Origin: Motilimonas sp. E26
GTDB taxonomy: Bacteria; Pseudomonadota; Gammaproteobacteria; Enterobacterales; CBDFNC01
Direction: 5' to 3'
Length of the DNA: 55,570 nt
Assembly (NCBI RefSeq): GCF_021278025.1
Contig: NZ_JAIBHJ010000026.1
Span: 1-55,570, forward strand
Positions within the stretch are counted from its first letter, which is position 1, and each line of letters begins with the position of its first letter. Both the position numbers and the translations under genes were made by a program. The notes beneath the pieces are model-generated. The model did no database searches and was not told where the DNA came from. It worked only from the letters and a program-made list of their open reading frames with translations. Below, piece by piece: positions 1 to 6,753 of this stretch.

Positions 1-68
1 TCAGGCTCATATCATTTCCTTAATCTATTGACGTTATTGTCTCAAAATTAAGTGTCCGATGGGATTAG

Positions 69-947
69 ACCAGAACAACTGGCCTTTATTTCTCAGATGA
101 CCATGATCAAAAAGTATCAACCATAAGTGGAATATTGCAGCCCATTGAAGATGGGGACTCAACAATTTCGCAAGAAATTATCCCCATAAAAAGCTCTAAA
201 AATAGATTTGGCGTCGACCTGATTCCTGGTCACCCATCATTCTCAATAATTGAGGATCGCCTAGGAGCCGCATGGCACGACCTTCAAGGTGGGGATTTGG
301 GTGGTATTAGGAAAACCAATTGGAACACGTTTTTACGAGATAAAATAAAGGATAGATACGATTTTGTGCTTTATGATCTTGGCCCAAGTCTAGGTTCAAT
401 AAATCGGAGTGTATTAATAGGATGTGACAAGTTTATGACTCCTATGGGTACTGACATATTCAGTATTCTAGGAATAAGAAATATTTCTGCTTGGTTAGCA
501 TCATGGGTAGAAAGATATGAAAATGGTTTGCAGCTGTGTGAGAAAAACACACCTAAAAGGCTTGGGACTTTTGGCATTTCTTCCGAGCTTTCAATTACTA
601 GTGGGTATGTTGGCTATACCATGCAGCAATATATCACTAAGTCTAAAGGTGGGGTTAGAAGGCCAACGAAGGCTTACGAAAAAATAATTGATAATGTTCC
701 TATAGAGATTGAGAGGTCTCTAAAAAACTATCTGTCACAGAATATGGATACTAATAATTTACCCCTTGGTGACGTACCACACCTTTATAGCCTGATACCT
801 CTAGCTCAATCGGTTTCTTGTCCTCTGTTTGATCTTCAATCGAAGGATGGGCTAGTTGGGTCGCAAGGAAAGCAGAGAGATCAGTATGAAGAGATTCTAG
901 GCTTGATTTGTGACCGACTATTAAGCAATTTAGAGCAAGGTGAATGA
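69..947 (+). pseudogene. ParA/MinD-type ATPase, 5' part missing
   Basis: The open frame runs from just after an in-frame TAG at 66-68 to TGA at 945-947; the first plausible start inside it is TTG at 135. The protein has a ParA-type Walker B region (YDFVLYDLGPSLG, about residues 75-87 from the TTG) and the stretch IIEDRLGAAW after VDLIPG, as in ParA-family ATPases. Codons before the TTG (GLYFSDDHDQK, TISGIL) also read like ParA sequence. The Walker A P-loop (KGGxGKT) should lie further upstream, but there is no room for it in frame. So the gene is truncated by recombination near 60-70, or is frameshifted. Its 3' end overlaps the SIR2 gene by 8 nt, which suggests co-translation in the ancestral operon. 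ParA family is fairly certain; the role is unknown. The gene could still be intact if the window edge hides a frameshift artefact. Confidence 0.7.
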
Positions 948-1806
948 TATGTGGCCAAAAGCTTTAATTGAAGAACTGGCTTCACGCCGATGTATCGTTT
1001 TTTTGGGCGCGGGAGCTTCTGCCGGTAGTAGTAATCAGGATACACCACCTAAAAGCCCACCAACGTGGAAGGAGCTTCTTGATGGAATAAAATCTATTGC
1101 TAGCAATGAGGCTTCAAAACCTATTGCAGATAGTTTAATTGCAAAAGAGAAATACTTGGACGCTGCTGAAGTCTTATTCGGGAGTATAAATTCTGCAGAC
1201 TTTGCGTCATACATCAGAGAGGTTATGGCTGAGCCTAGATACCAAGCTTCAGATATTCACGAATATGTCTTAAACCTAGATCCTAAAATTGTAGTCACAA
1301 CTAATTATGATGACATATATGACAATTATTGTAAGAGTGGTAAGGAGCAGGGTTTATATAATGTCTGTAAATACTATGAGTCCCACTTGGTCTCAGATTT
1401 GAGATCCCCTGTTAGGCAAATCATTAAAGCGCATGGATGTATTACCGACCCTTCAAAAATAGTTCTTACTCGATCGCAGTATTTTCAAGAACGGCAAAAC
1501 TACCCTAATTTTTACAAGGTTCTTGATGCTTTATTTTTGACAAACACGTTATTGTTCCTAGGTTATAGCTTATCAGACCCTGATATACAGTTGATGTTAG
1601 AAAATTCGAATATTACTTACAAAGCTTCTCATCCTCACTATGCGTTAGTGGAGGAAGGAATGGAAGAATCGATAAAAAAAGCATATAAGGAAGCTTACAA
1701 CATCTATTTTATCGAGTTTCCATCTGGTGATTTTGCTAGGGCAAATGAAATACTTGAAGAGCTTGTTCAGTTAGTAAATACGAGAAGAGAGACGAACCCA
1801 GCGTAA
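940..1806 (+). CDS. SIR2-like domain protein (possible NADase effector)
   Basis: A 288-aa protein with the SIR2-like (SIR2_2) signature in order: FLGAGAS at residues 21-27 (NAD-binding loop), TTNYD at 120-124, the HG pair at 165-166 (position of the catalytic His in sirtuins) and LGYSLSDPD at about 207-215. There is no membrane segment or signal peptide, so it is cytosolic. The GTG start at 940 overlaps the ParA stop; ATG at 949 is an alternative. In many defence systems (Thoeris ThsA, DSR, SIR2-APAZ, SIR2-HerA) such domains deplete NAD when a partner senses phage. Here the partner would be the upstream ParA-like ATPase, a pairing I do not recognise as a named system. The SIR2 fold is clear from motifs; the defence role is inferred. 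Because the partner lacks its P-loop, the system may be inactive here. Confidence 0.85.
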   Translation: MNDMWPKALIEELASRRCIVFLGAGASAGSSNQDTPPKSPPTWKELLDGIKSIASNEASKPIADSLIAKEKYLDAAEVLFGSINSADFASYIREVMAEPRYQASDIHEYVLNLDPKIVVTTNYDDIYDNYCKSGKEQGLYNVCKYYESHLVSDLRSPVRQIIKAHGCITDPSKIVLTRSQYFQERQNYPNFYKVLDALFLTNTLLFLGYSLSDPDIQLMLENSNITYKASHPHYALVEEGMEESIKKAYKEAYNIYFIEFPSGDFARANEILEELVQLVNTRRETNPA

Positions 1807-1807
1807 T

Positions 1808-1881
1808 GGCTAACGAAGCGATGCTAGGGACAAACCTTCGCTTCGGTTTGGTTTGGCTCAGCTCAGAGCGTGGCGTTACAT
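1808..1881 (+). repeat. attC-like imperfect inverted repeat
   Basis: It starts 2 nt after the SIR2 stop. The outer boxes are GGCTAAC (1808-1814) and GTTACAT (1875-1881), and the TAACG/CGTTA cores are complementary. The inner arms pair with extra-helical bases (GCTAGGGACAAACC against a GGTTTGG...GCTCAG-type arm). Length (74 bp), placement right after a stop codon, and bulged symmetry resemble integron attC sites, but the boxes do not fully match RYYYAAC/GTTRRRY. It could simply be a structured 3' end. Confidence 0.3.
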
Positions 1882-2011
1882 GTAAACTATAATCAAGTTC
1901 ACTTGAATTAAAGTGGAAAGGTGTTTGGCATATTATGTTATTAATTGCTGAAGTCATTTCTGTATCCGTATCAATGTCTTATATTAAAAAATTAAGTGAG
2001 AATAAATTAGC

Positions 2012-2374
2012 TCAAGTCCCGATGTCTATTTGGGAGCTGAACCCGCGCCCGCTCTTTTTGTCATGCTCTTTAATGTAGTTGCCATAATGGCGAAACAGCA
2101 TTTCAGGTCCGTTGTGGCCCATTTGGTCAGCAACCCACCATAGGTTAGCGCCTCGGCTGATCAACATAGTGGCGAAGGTGTGCCTTGCTTGGTAAGGGGG
2201 GCGATAGCGCACGTTTGAACGCTCGAGTACCTGCACCCAAATGTTCTTTCTGATTTGTTCTGCACTCGTTAGTGGTTTGCCTTGCTTGGGCTCTTCAAAC
2301 ACGAACTCGCTTTTGGCTTCGGTGATGGCCTGTTGGCTGGTTAGTGCTGCAATGGCCTCTGGCAAGATAATCCT
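2012..2374 (-). pseudogene. Tyrosine recombinase (phage-type integrase), C-terminal fragment
   Basis: The minus-strand frame encodes the catalytic C-terminus of an island/phage integrase. ARHTFATMLISRGA carries the second catalytic Arg box. It is followed by VADQMGH (the GH histidine) and HYGNYI with the tyrosine nucleophile. The first catalytic Arg and the whole N-terminal arm/core-binding part are absent: the homologous frame begins only at LPEAIAALTSQQA. A frame of 117 aa compares with roughly 350-420 aa for intact family members. Its upstream end is the 39-bp repeat also found at 6333-6371. It is almost certainly non-functional alone and marks the remnant of a mobile element inserted at ssrA. 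Confidence 0.85.
2327..2365. repeat. 39-bp direct repeat copy A (integrase segment)
   Basis: Matches 6333-6371 at 37 of 39 positions, same orientation. Both encode the integrase stretch PEAIAALTSQQA on the minus strand. Beyond the match the flanks diverge, so the 2.37-6.33 kb block is bracketed by the repeat. Confidence 0.85.
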
Positions 2375-2624
2375 TCCATTCTTAGCCGTAGCTCAATTTT
2401 TAAAAGTGTAACTTCGCTTACTCTTTTTTATAAAAGTTTGATGTATAGTGCGGTAAATACTTCTTCATGTTTGACCATTGTGAGGCTCGTTTCTGATGGT
2501 TATTTGAAGGAGAGCTTCACACTGCTAGTTTGGTTTTGTGTGGCGATTGGCTCTGGCTTGTGGCCGGATTGCATATCGCACTTCGTCAGTTGCTTCGGCG
2601 ACGTAAACATTAGGTTACGAATAT

Positions 2625-3182
2625 ATGTTTGATCGCTTCATTGTATTTTTTGCCCTTTTTATAGGTGTGTTTCCATTGCATGCTTCAAATAAAGTTTTCC
2701 CGCCTGTACCAGACTGGAGACCAAATTTTACTGCTGAGGCTGCAGTGATATTAGAGCAACTGGTGTTTTATACCAATGATCAAAAGGATATGGTGCAATT
2801 TAGCAATGGTACGCTGGTGCTGCTGCCTGATAGGTTATCTGATACAGCTGCTTATGATTATGCATTAAAGGTGTTGTCGGATATTTACAATTATCATCCT
2901 GATATGAAGCCGATTGCGATGAAAGATGGGAATATTGTGGTGCAATATAATCATCCCGCGGTCAATGTTGTGTTGACAGGTTTCACAGCAAAGCACATGG
3001 ATGAAATTCGACAGTTACACCTGAATGGGCTCGTGACGGATGAAGTTTTAATCACGCCATTGGGGAATAACATTTTCGATGACTTTGGCATGCAAGCTTT
3101 ATACGGCAGAGCTTTGATGTTCATGGATGCACAAGATCCTGTGATTATTCGTCTGTATCGTCATGCAAAAGCAAACCAATAA
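2625..3182 (+). CDS. Hypothetical secreted/periplasmic protein
   Basis: 185 aa, no family recognised. The N-terminus is a classical signal peptide (MFDRF, then a hydrophobic stretch of about 12 residues, ending LHAS around residue 21), so export is likely. The mature part is soluble, contains no cysteine, and has two hydrophobic beta-like strands (NVVLTGF, EVLITPL). It is the first of a run of small same-strand genes with independent 5' regions, as expected for cassette-like accessory DNA rather than an operon. The ATG at 2625 lacks a strong Shine-Dalgarno sequence (AGGTTACG lies upstream). Coding status is supported by the signal peptide and length; function unknown. Confidence 0.6.
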   Translation: MFDRFIVFFALFIGVFPLHASNKVFPPVPDWRPNFTAEAAVILEQLVFYTNDQKDMVQFSNGTLVLLPDRLSDTAAYDYALKVLSDIYNYHPDMKPIAMKDGNIVVQYNHPAVNVVLTGFTAKHMDEIRQLHLNGLVTDEVLITPLGNNIFDDFGMQALYGRALMFMDAQDPVIIRLYRHAKANQ

Positions 3183-3345
3183 TGGTAAGCAAATTGGCAG
3201 CTACACCGCCTAAAACCATGGTTCCTACGGTGGTTGCGTAATATAAACGCGATGATGGCTTTGTTTGCGGGGCTAAATAGTCTATGCGAGTGTGATGGAC
3301 CAAAGTAGCACATTAGCAATGTTTTTGAGTTGCTTTTAGTCACTC

Positions 3346-3373
3346 GTTAGTAAGACGCGTAATGCGTCATAAC
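3346..3373. promoter_or_regulatory. Palindromic hairpin upstream of a small secreted-protein gene
   Basis: GACGC-GTAAT-GCGTC (3354-3368) is a perfect stem, extended outward by GTTA/TAAC. It ends about 30 nt before the ATG at 3403. It could be an operator, an RNA hairpin in the leader, or part of a recombination site; nothing distinguishes these. Confidence 0.35.
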
Positions 3374-3402
3374 CAAATGTTACATTCAAAATAGGAAATA
3401 AA

Positions 3403-3747
3403 ATGTTTAAAAAAACGTTAGTTTTATCTTTGGGGCTGTTGGTTTCAAGCCTAGCGAATGCCAATGTTGATGAAACATGTGCGGAAGCTGGCGCTAGATT
3501 GAATAAGGTGATTGATGATTGGAATACTTCGGTATTGGACTATTCAACCCCTGAAAAGAATCCTTCGGTTATTGCCATGTATAAGGATTACAAGGACGGC
3601 ACCCTAGAAGATAATTTTGTCGCGCAATGTAAAGAGAAGTGGGCGATGAATCAGGATATTTTTGAGTGTTTTTCGGGTGTGAGATCTGAGATGGGAGCCT
3701 CCATGTGCCGGGCTCCCGAGACCAATGCAAACAACTGGAAGTATTAG
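3403..3747 (+). CDS. Small secreted four-cysteine protein, hypothetical
   Basis: 114 aa with a clear Sec signal peptide (MFKKTLVLSLGLLVSSLANA; cleavage likely after residue 20). The mature protein of about 94 aa has four cysteines (DETCAEA, AQCKEK, FECFSG, SMCRAP), so two disulfide bonds in the periplasm or outside the cell are plausible. The start is supported by an AGGAAA ribosome site 6-8 nt before the ATG. No homologous family is recognised. The gene at 5376-5729 is similar in size, also has an N-terminal hydrophobic segment, and also has four cysteines, but I cannot claim homology. Function unknown. Confidence 0.65.
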   Translation: MFKKTLVLSLGLLVSSLANANVDETCAEAGARLNKVIDDWNTSVLDYSTPEKNPSVIAMYKDYKDGTLEDNFVAQCKEKWAMNQDIFECFSGVRSEMGASMCRAPETNANNWKY

Positions 3748-4143
3748 CCGTACTTGCGCAGGTCATTGAGTGTGCTGGCTGATTCAAGTTCGCCTTTATC
3801 AGCATGTTTTGTTAAACGATTGCTGTTAAAGGCGTTAACTGAAAGAAGAAAATAAAATTTGGCCTTAAATTAGTGAGCATCATTAATATTAAGTGCATCC
3901 GTATTCAACGGGCCTAGCCCGAACAAGCAGAAAGCATGGAAAAGGTAATGAAAGTCGCTATGGCAGAGCAAGCCTCAAGGTTTTCTAGGTCGGGGGCTGC
4001 TTAATCTTATTAATTTGTGCTGGATATTCGGCAAGCCTTCACGCTGTTTGCATGACTATTATCGCGGGTACAAAGGTAGTAATGGTCGCTAGTTAATTGC
4101 CGTACTCGTCAGCGGCTTTTTACTTTATTAGCTTTAGGGGGAA
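3748..4143. other. Intergenic stretch without a supported gene
   Basis: About 400 bp with stops in all frames. It contains AAGGCGTTAACTG near 3830, a GTT-type box reminiscent of attC ends, but I could not pair it with a convincing 5' arm. No promoter or RNA gene is assigned. Confidence 0.4.
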
Positions 4144-4425
4144 ATGATGACTAAAACAGAGCTAGGGTTTTATGTTCGATTAGCAATATTGCTTGTAGTA
4201 GTGATAGTTCATATTGCTGCCGATAGTGGCGCAAACTTTAGTGATGGGCTTCAAGAAATCTCTCCAAGCTATTGGATAGCCATCGTATATGGAGCTTATT
4301 TTGGCCTGTATGTCGTGACTTTAAGGTGCAAGGCATGCCATTCGCCCATAATTTACAAAGCTATAAACCCTGCACAATGGCGGCTTCCCAAATCGACTTG
4401 CAGTAATTGTGGCTCTGGTACCTAG
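4144..4425 (+). CDS. Small membrane protein with C-terminal zinc-ribbon-like Cys4 motif
   Basis: 93 aa. Two hydrophobic segments (about residues 8-26 and 42-58) are followed by a cytosolic-looking tail with two CxxC knuckles, CKAC (about 61-64) and CSNC (about 86-89), spaced 21 residues apart as in zinc ribbons. The ATG is preceded by a strong GGGGGA purine tract (4137-4142). No named family is recognised. A two-helix membrane anchor joined to a treble-clef/zinc-ribbon tail suggests metal binding or nucleic-acid contact at the membrane, but this is inference. It stands alone on the + strand between non-coding stretches. Confidence 0.6.
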   Translation: MMTKTELGFYVRLAILLVVVIVHIAADSGANFSDGLQEISPSYWIAIVYGAYFGLYVVTLRCKACHSPIIYKAINPAQWRLPKSTCSNCGSGT

Positions 4426-4504
4426 CCTCATACGAGTAGTCTTTGTTGCGCCAAGGAAAATCGCCTACTCAATATATTACAGAGCTTTTGATCTCTCAGG
4501 CTGA

Positions 4505-4738
4505 TCGAATAAGCAGTCACAAACCACCGTCTATCGCACTTGGGTACCTATCTATAAGAAGCTGGTTGAGTGGTGCTATACGCACGAAAGTGAGTCTGTG
4601 ATGCTGTACTCAAGCGTTACGAAAAGAGGCGTTTCGAGACCTTTTTTACACAATTACAACGGTGCATTCTTCCATTTTTGCCAGTATTTCACGGTTGGTG
4701 ATTTAAATAATTATCGCTTCAATCTATTTAATTCATAA
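4505..4738 (+). pseudogene. Orphan coding-like fragment without start
   Basis: A 77-codon frame begins after TGA 4502-4504 and ends at TAA 4736-4738. It reads TTVYRTWVPIYKKLVEWCY, then SESVMLYSSVTKRG, then FHFCQYFTVGDLNNY. Composition and aromatic content look like a real protein, but there is no start codon or ribosome site before an internal ATG. The preceding bases read sensibly in another frame (LRQGKSPTQYITELLI from about 4445), suggesting a decayed, frameshifted gene. Family not recognised. Confidence 0.35.
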
Positions 4739-4960
4739 CACTTTGATATATAATGAAAAAAATCAACACTGATTATCCTACTGCGTAAAATTTTCCCAGT
4801 AAATTAACCCCCTGCGCTTGGTTCGGTGTTTGGTGCTTACGGGCGAAAGTCAGCCTTTAAGCAAAACGCTTGGCTGTCATTAGCAATCAAGTGTTAGAGG
4901 GGCAAACTAAGGGGGGTTTACGCCTCGCTTTAACTCGAATTTAAAATAGGATGGTGAAAT
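4739..4960. other. Non-coding, with long inverted-repeat arms
   Basis: Arms GTAAATTAACCCCC (about 4798-4811) and GGGGGGTTTAC (about 4913-4923) are complementary apart from a gap, and GTGTTAGAGGGG lies just inside the right arm. This is loosely attC-like, but a match to the full consensus is not evident. Confidence 0.25.
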
Positions 4961-5287
4961 ATGATTGGATGGTTAATTTTAATGCTTGTAACTGTTGTGC
5001 CGGTAAAGATTGGTGCGGAGTTATTTGGTGCAGAGAACAAAGGTTTTAAGTTTTGTATATTAGCTGTAATTGTTGGAACGATTTTATCCTTTGCTAGTGT
5101 TAGTTTGATAGGTGGTTTTTTAGGCCTTGTTATTGCCTATATATTGGTGTCACTTGTGTATAGTAAAATATTCCTATTCTCGTTTGGTGGTGGGCTAGCT
5201 TTTACATTAGGCGTTTTTGTCATTCAAATTGGGGTCGCTCAAGCTTTGACTGATTTTGGTTTACTCATGATGTCATCTGTAGCCTAA
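4961..5287 (+). CDS. Small integral membrane protein, hypothetical
   Basis: 108 aa, almost entirely hydrophobic. About three to four membrane segments are visible (residues about 2-19, 30-47, 50-70, 78-100), with Gly-rich turns (LIGGFLGL, SFGGGLAF). The ATG follows a GGATGGTG purine stretch 4-10 nt upstream. No cytosolic domain and no family recognised. The next small gene starts 88 nt downstream on the same strand, so the two may share a transcript. Possible roles include an inner-membrane immunity or phage-exclusion protein, but nothing in the sequence proves it. Confidence 0.6.
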   Translation: MIGWLILMLVTVVPVKIGAELFGAENKGFKFCILAVIVGTILSFASVSLIGGFLGLVIAYILVSLVYSKIFLFSFGGGLAFTLGVFVIQIGVAQALTDFGLLMMSSVA

Positions 5288-5375
5288 ATGTTTAATTAAA
5301 AATGGTTTAGTGTCAGTCGTGATATAAGTTGTAAATAAACTCTTATGGCACTGTTAATTGCAGGAAGAACTTAGA

Positions 5376-5729
5376 ATGAAATTTTTAGTATTAATAGCCT
5401 TGCTCGCTGGAGGCGCATATTTTTACATGGGTAACAAAGAAGAATTTAAAATAAATAACTATCAAGACTTATTGAAAAAAGCAGAAGTAGAACCAGTAAC
5501 AATGTCAGAAGTGAAATTGGGTTCGAATATGCTTGCCACATTTTTCTGTAATGATGAAAACTTCCAGAAAACTGGGGGGAGCTCTGTTGAAAAGTGTTTG
5601 AATACTTACAATACATTTAAATCGATGTGCGAAGATAAAATTTTTGTAGACTTAGAGCAGCGTGTAGTATCTAAGGATGCTGTAACCAAAATAGCAAAAA
5701 GATACACGGAATGTGTTGGTATTAAATAA
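5376..5729 (+). CDS. Small exported or membrane-anchored four-cysteine protein
   Basis: 117 aa from the ATG at 5376, chosen because CAGGAAG (5361-5367) is a good ribosome site; the frame is open to 5358. The N-terminus (MKFLVLIALLAGGAYFYMG) is a signal peptide or a single anchor. The mature part has four cysteines (FFCND, EKCLN, SMCED, TECVG) in a helical, Lys/Glu-rich context, suggesting periplasmic disulfides. No family recognised. It shares size, export signal and Cys count with the 3403-3747 product. Confidence 0.6.
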   Translation: MKFLVLIALLAGGAYFYMGNKEEFKINNYQDLLKKAEVEPVTMSEVKLGSNMLATFFCNDENFQKTGGSSVEKCLNTYNTFKSMCEDKIFVDLEQRVVSKDAVTKIAKRYTECVGIK

Positions 5730-5777
5730 AATGGAAGCGCAGGCCTGCATTCTGCCTTAATTAAATTAAACACAGGA

Positions 5778-6116
5778 ATGTTTCAGGGGATGGACACTGA
5801 AAAAAGATGCTATAAAAACCTGACATCTGAAGAAATAGAATTAGCAAAATCCTACTATAAAAAAAGCTGACGAGATATTTGAAAACTTGCCGAATGGGGT
5901 TTCAGATGAACTGAAAACGTAAGCTTTCGCAAAACAGAAAGCGATTTTTGATGATTATATTACTCCCCTGATGAAGCTGTCGATAAGTAGATAGCAAGGT
6001 GTTTCCCCCCGAGGGAATGCAAAAAATATGATACTGCTTTATCAATCCCATTCAAAAAAATAGCGCTGTTTATCATCGTTATTGCTGTGCTTGTTGCTGG
6101 ATATCTATTGTATTAG
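5778..6116 (+). pseudogene. Decayed C-terminal-anchored membrane protein gene
   Basis: Successive frames can be joined into one protein. The piece from the ATG at 5778 or 5790 contains LTSEEIELAKSYYKK. After a TGA and a one-base shift it continues ADEIFENLPNGVSDELK, then KQKAIFDDYITPLMK, and finally CFPPRECKKYDTALSI followed by a hydrophobic helix (ALFIIVIAVLVAGYLLY) ending at TAG 6114-6116. At least two frameshifts and two stops interrupt it. The product would have been about 110 aa with a C-terminal membrane anchor. Family not recognised. The stop is followed at once by the inverted repeat at 6113-6227. Confidence 0.55.
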
Positions 6117-6227
6117 CTTCAGACTCAAAATGATGCCTAAGACAAAAAAGAGTTTTTGTTTGGCTGATTGCAATGAGTTTAGAGCAGCAAAAGTTTTGGC
6201 ATCTGATGTTTGAGGCGTTATAGAGTA
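6113..6227 (+). repeat. attC-like imperfect inverted repeat
   Basis: The 5' arm (TCAAAATGATGCC) pairs with the 3' arm (GGCATCTGATGTTTGAGGCG), GATGCC/GGCATC being perfect with bulges outside. The element begins at the stop of the decayed gene and ends GGCGTTATAG, 10 nt before the ATG of the next short ORF. Size and placement resemble large VCR-type attC sites; the terminal boxes do not match consensus well. Confidence 0.3.
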
Positions 6228-6237
6228 GGAACTACTG

Positions 6238-6342
6238 ATGAGTAAAACTTTGAGTGTCTTGGATAACCGATTGGTGCGCTTGCAAAATGGCACTGACAAT
6301 ATTGGCTCCAAAGTATCTGAAATCATCGGCCAGGCCTGTTGA
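6238..6342 (+). pseudogene. Short ORF, probably a gene 5' end cut by recombination
   Basis: 34 codons from an ATG with AGTAGGA upstream. The protein (MSKTLSVLDNRLVRLQNG...) reads like a real N-terminus, but it terminates exactly where the integrase-derived 39-bp repeat begins (6333). The simplest reading is a longer gene truncated by the junction. Family not recognised. Confidence 0.4.
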
Positions 6343-6371
6343 CTTGTTAGTGCTGCAATGGCCTCTGGCAA
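6333..6371. repeat. 39-bp direct repeat copy B (integrase segment)
   Basis: Second copy of the 2327-2365 sequence, 2 mismatches, same orientation. Confidence 0.85.
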
Positions 6372-6444
6372 TAACTCAATGTTGCGAATACCGGATGATG
6401 TTTTGGGGGCCTTTTGTTCTTGTGCCGTGCCTGTGGGGCCTAAG

Positions 6445-6530
6445 CTTGCCCAGAGAAGGGACTTAGGATAAATCACTGATCGTGATATTCGCGCAGCGAG
6501 CTGCGCTCTTACATTTTCACCCGCGCTTGT
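6445..6530. repeat. ~85-bp direct repeat copy A
   Basis: Shares GATCGTGATATTCGCGCAGC and ATTTTCACCCGCGC plus CTTAGGATAA with 9175-9262, same orientation, about 80% identity by eye. The two copies bracket the Fic and hipA/XRE genes. Confidence 0.8.
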
Positions 6531-6753
6531 GGGACCTGAGCGATATAAAGGCAATAGTGCGATAGCTTAGGGAGTTGATCTGGTTACGTTTTAGCGCGAG
6601 TTTAATCCTCGTTCATAAGAGGCATCTGAAAGAAAGCTTGCCTATTGTTAGTTTTAGTAGGGGCATCTTGCAGTTGTTGAATCGATACGGCTAAAAGGCT
6701 AGCCAAAATACACAATATTGATTAATCTTATCTCATAATTCGTTTGTTTTGAG

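Larger units (their letters stand above)
6333..6530 (-). pseudogene. Tyrosine recombinase remnant, middle segment
   Basis: On the minus strand KAPKTSSGIRNIELLPEAIA is typical of the region between the first catalytic Arg and the HxxR box in phage integrases (KT.SG.R.I.LLP). It overlaps in content with the C-terminal fragment at 2012-2374 only over the 39-bp repeat. The upstream part (6449-6530) is about 80% identical to 9172-9262. No complete reading frame survives. Confidence 0.65.

Noticed and set aside
2438-2632. 64-codon + strand ORF before the first small secreted gene
   Set aside because: No ribosome site, odd composition, and overlap with the next gene. It probably reads through non-coding structured DNA.
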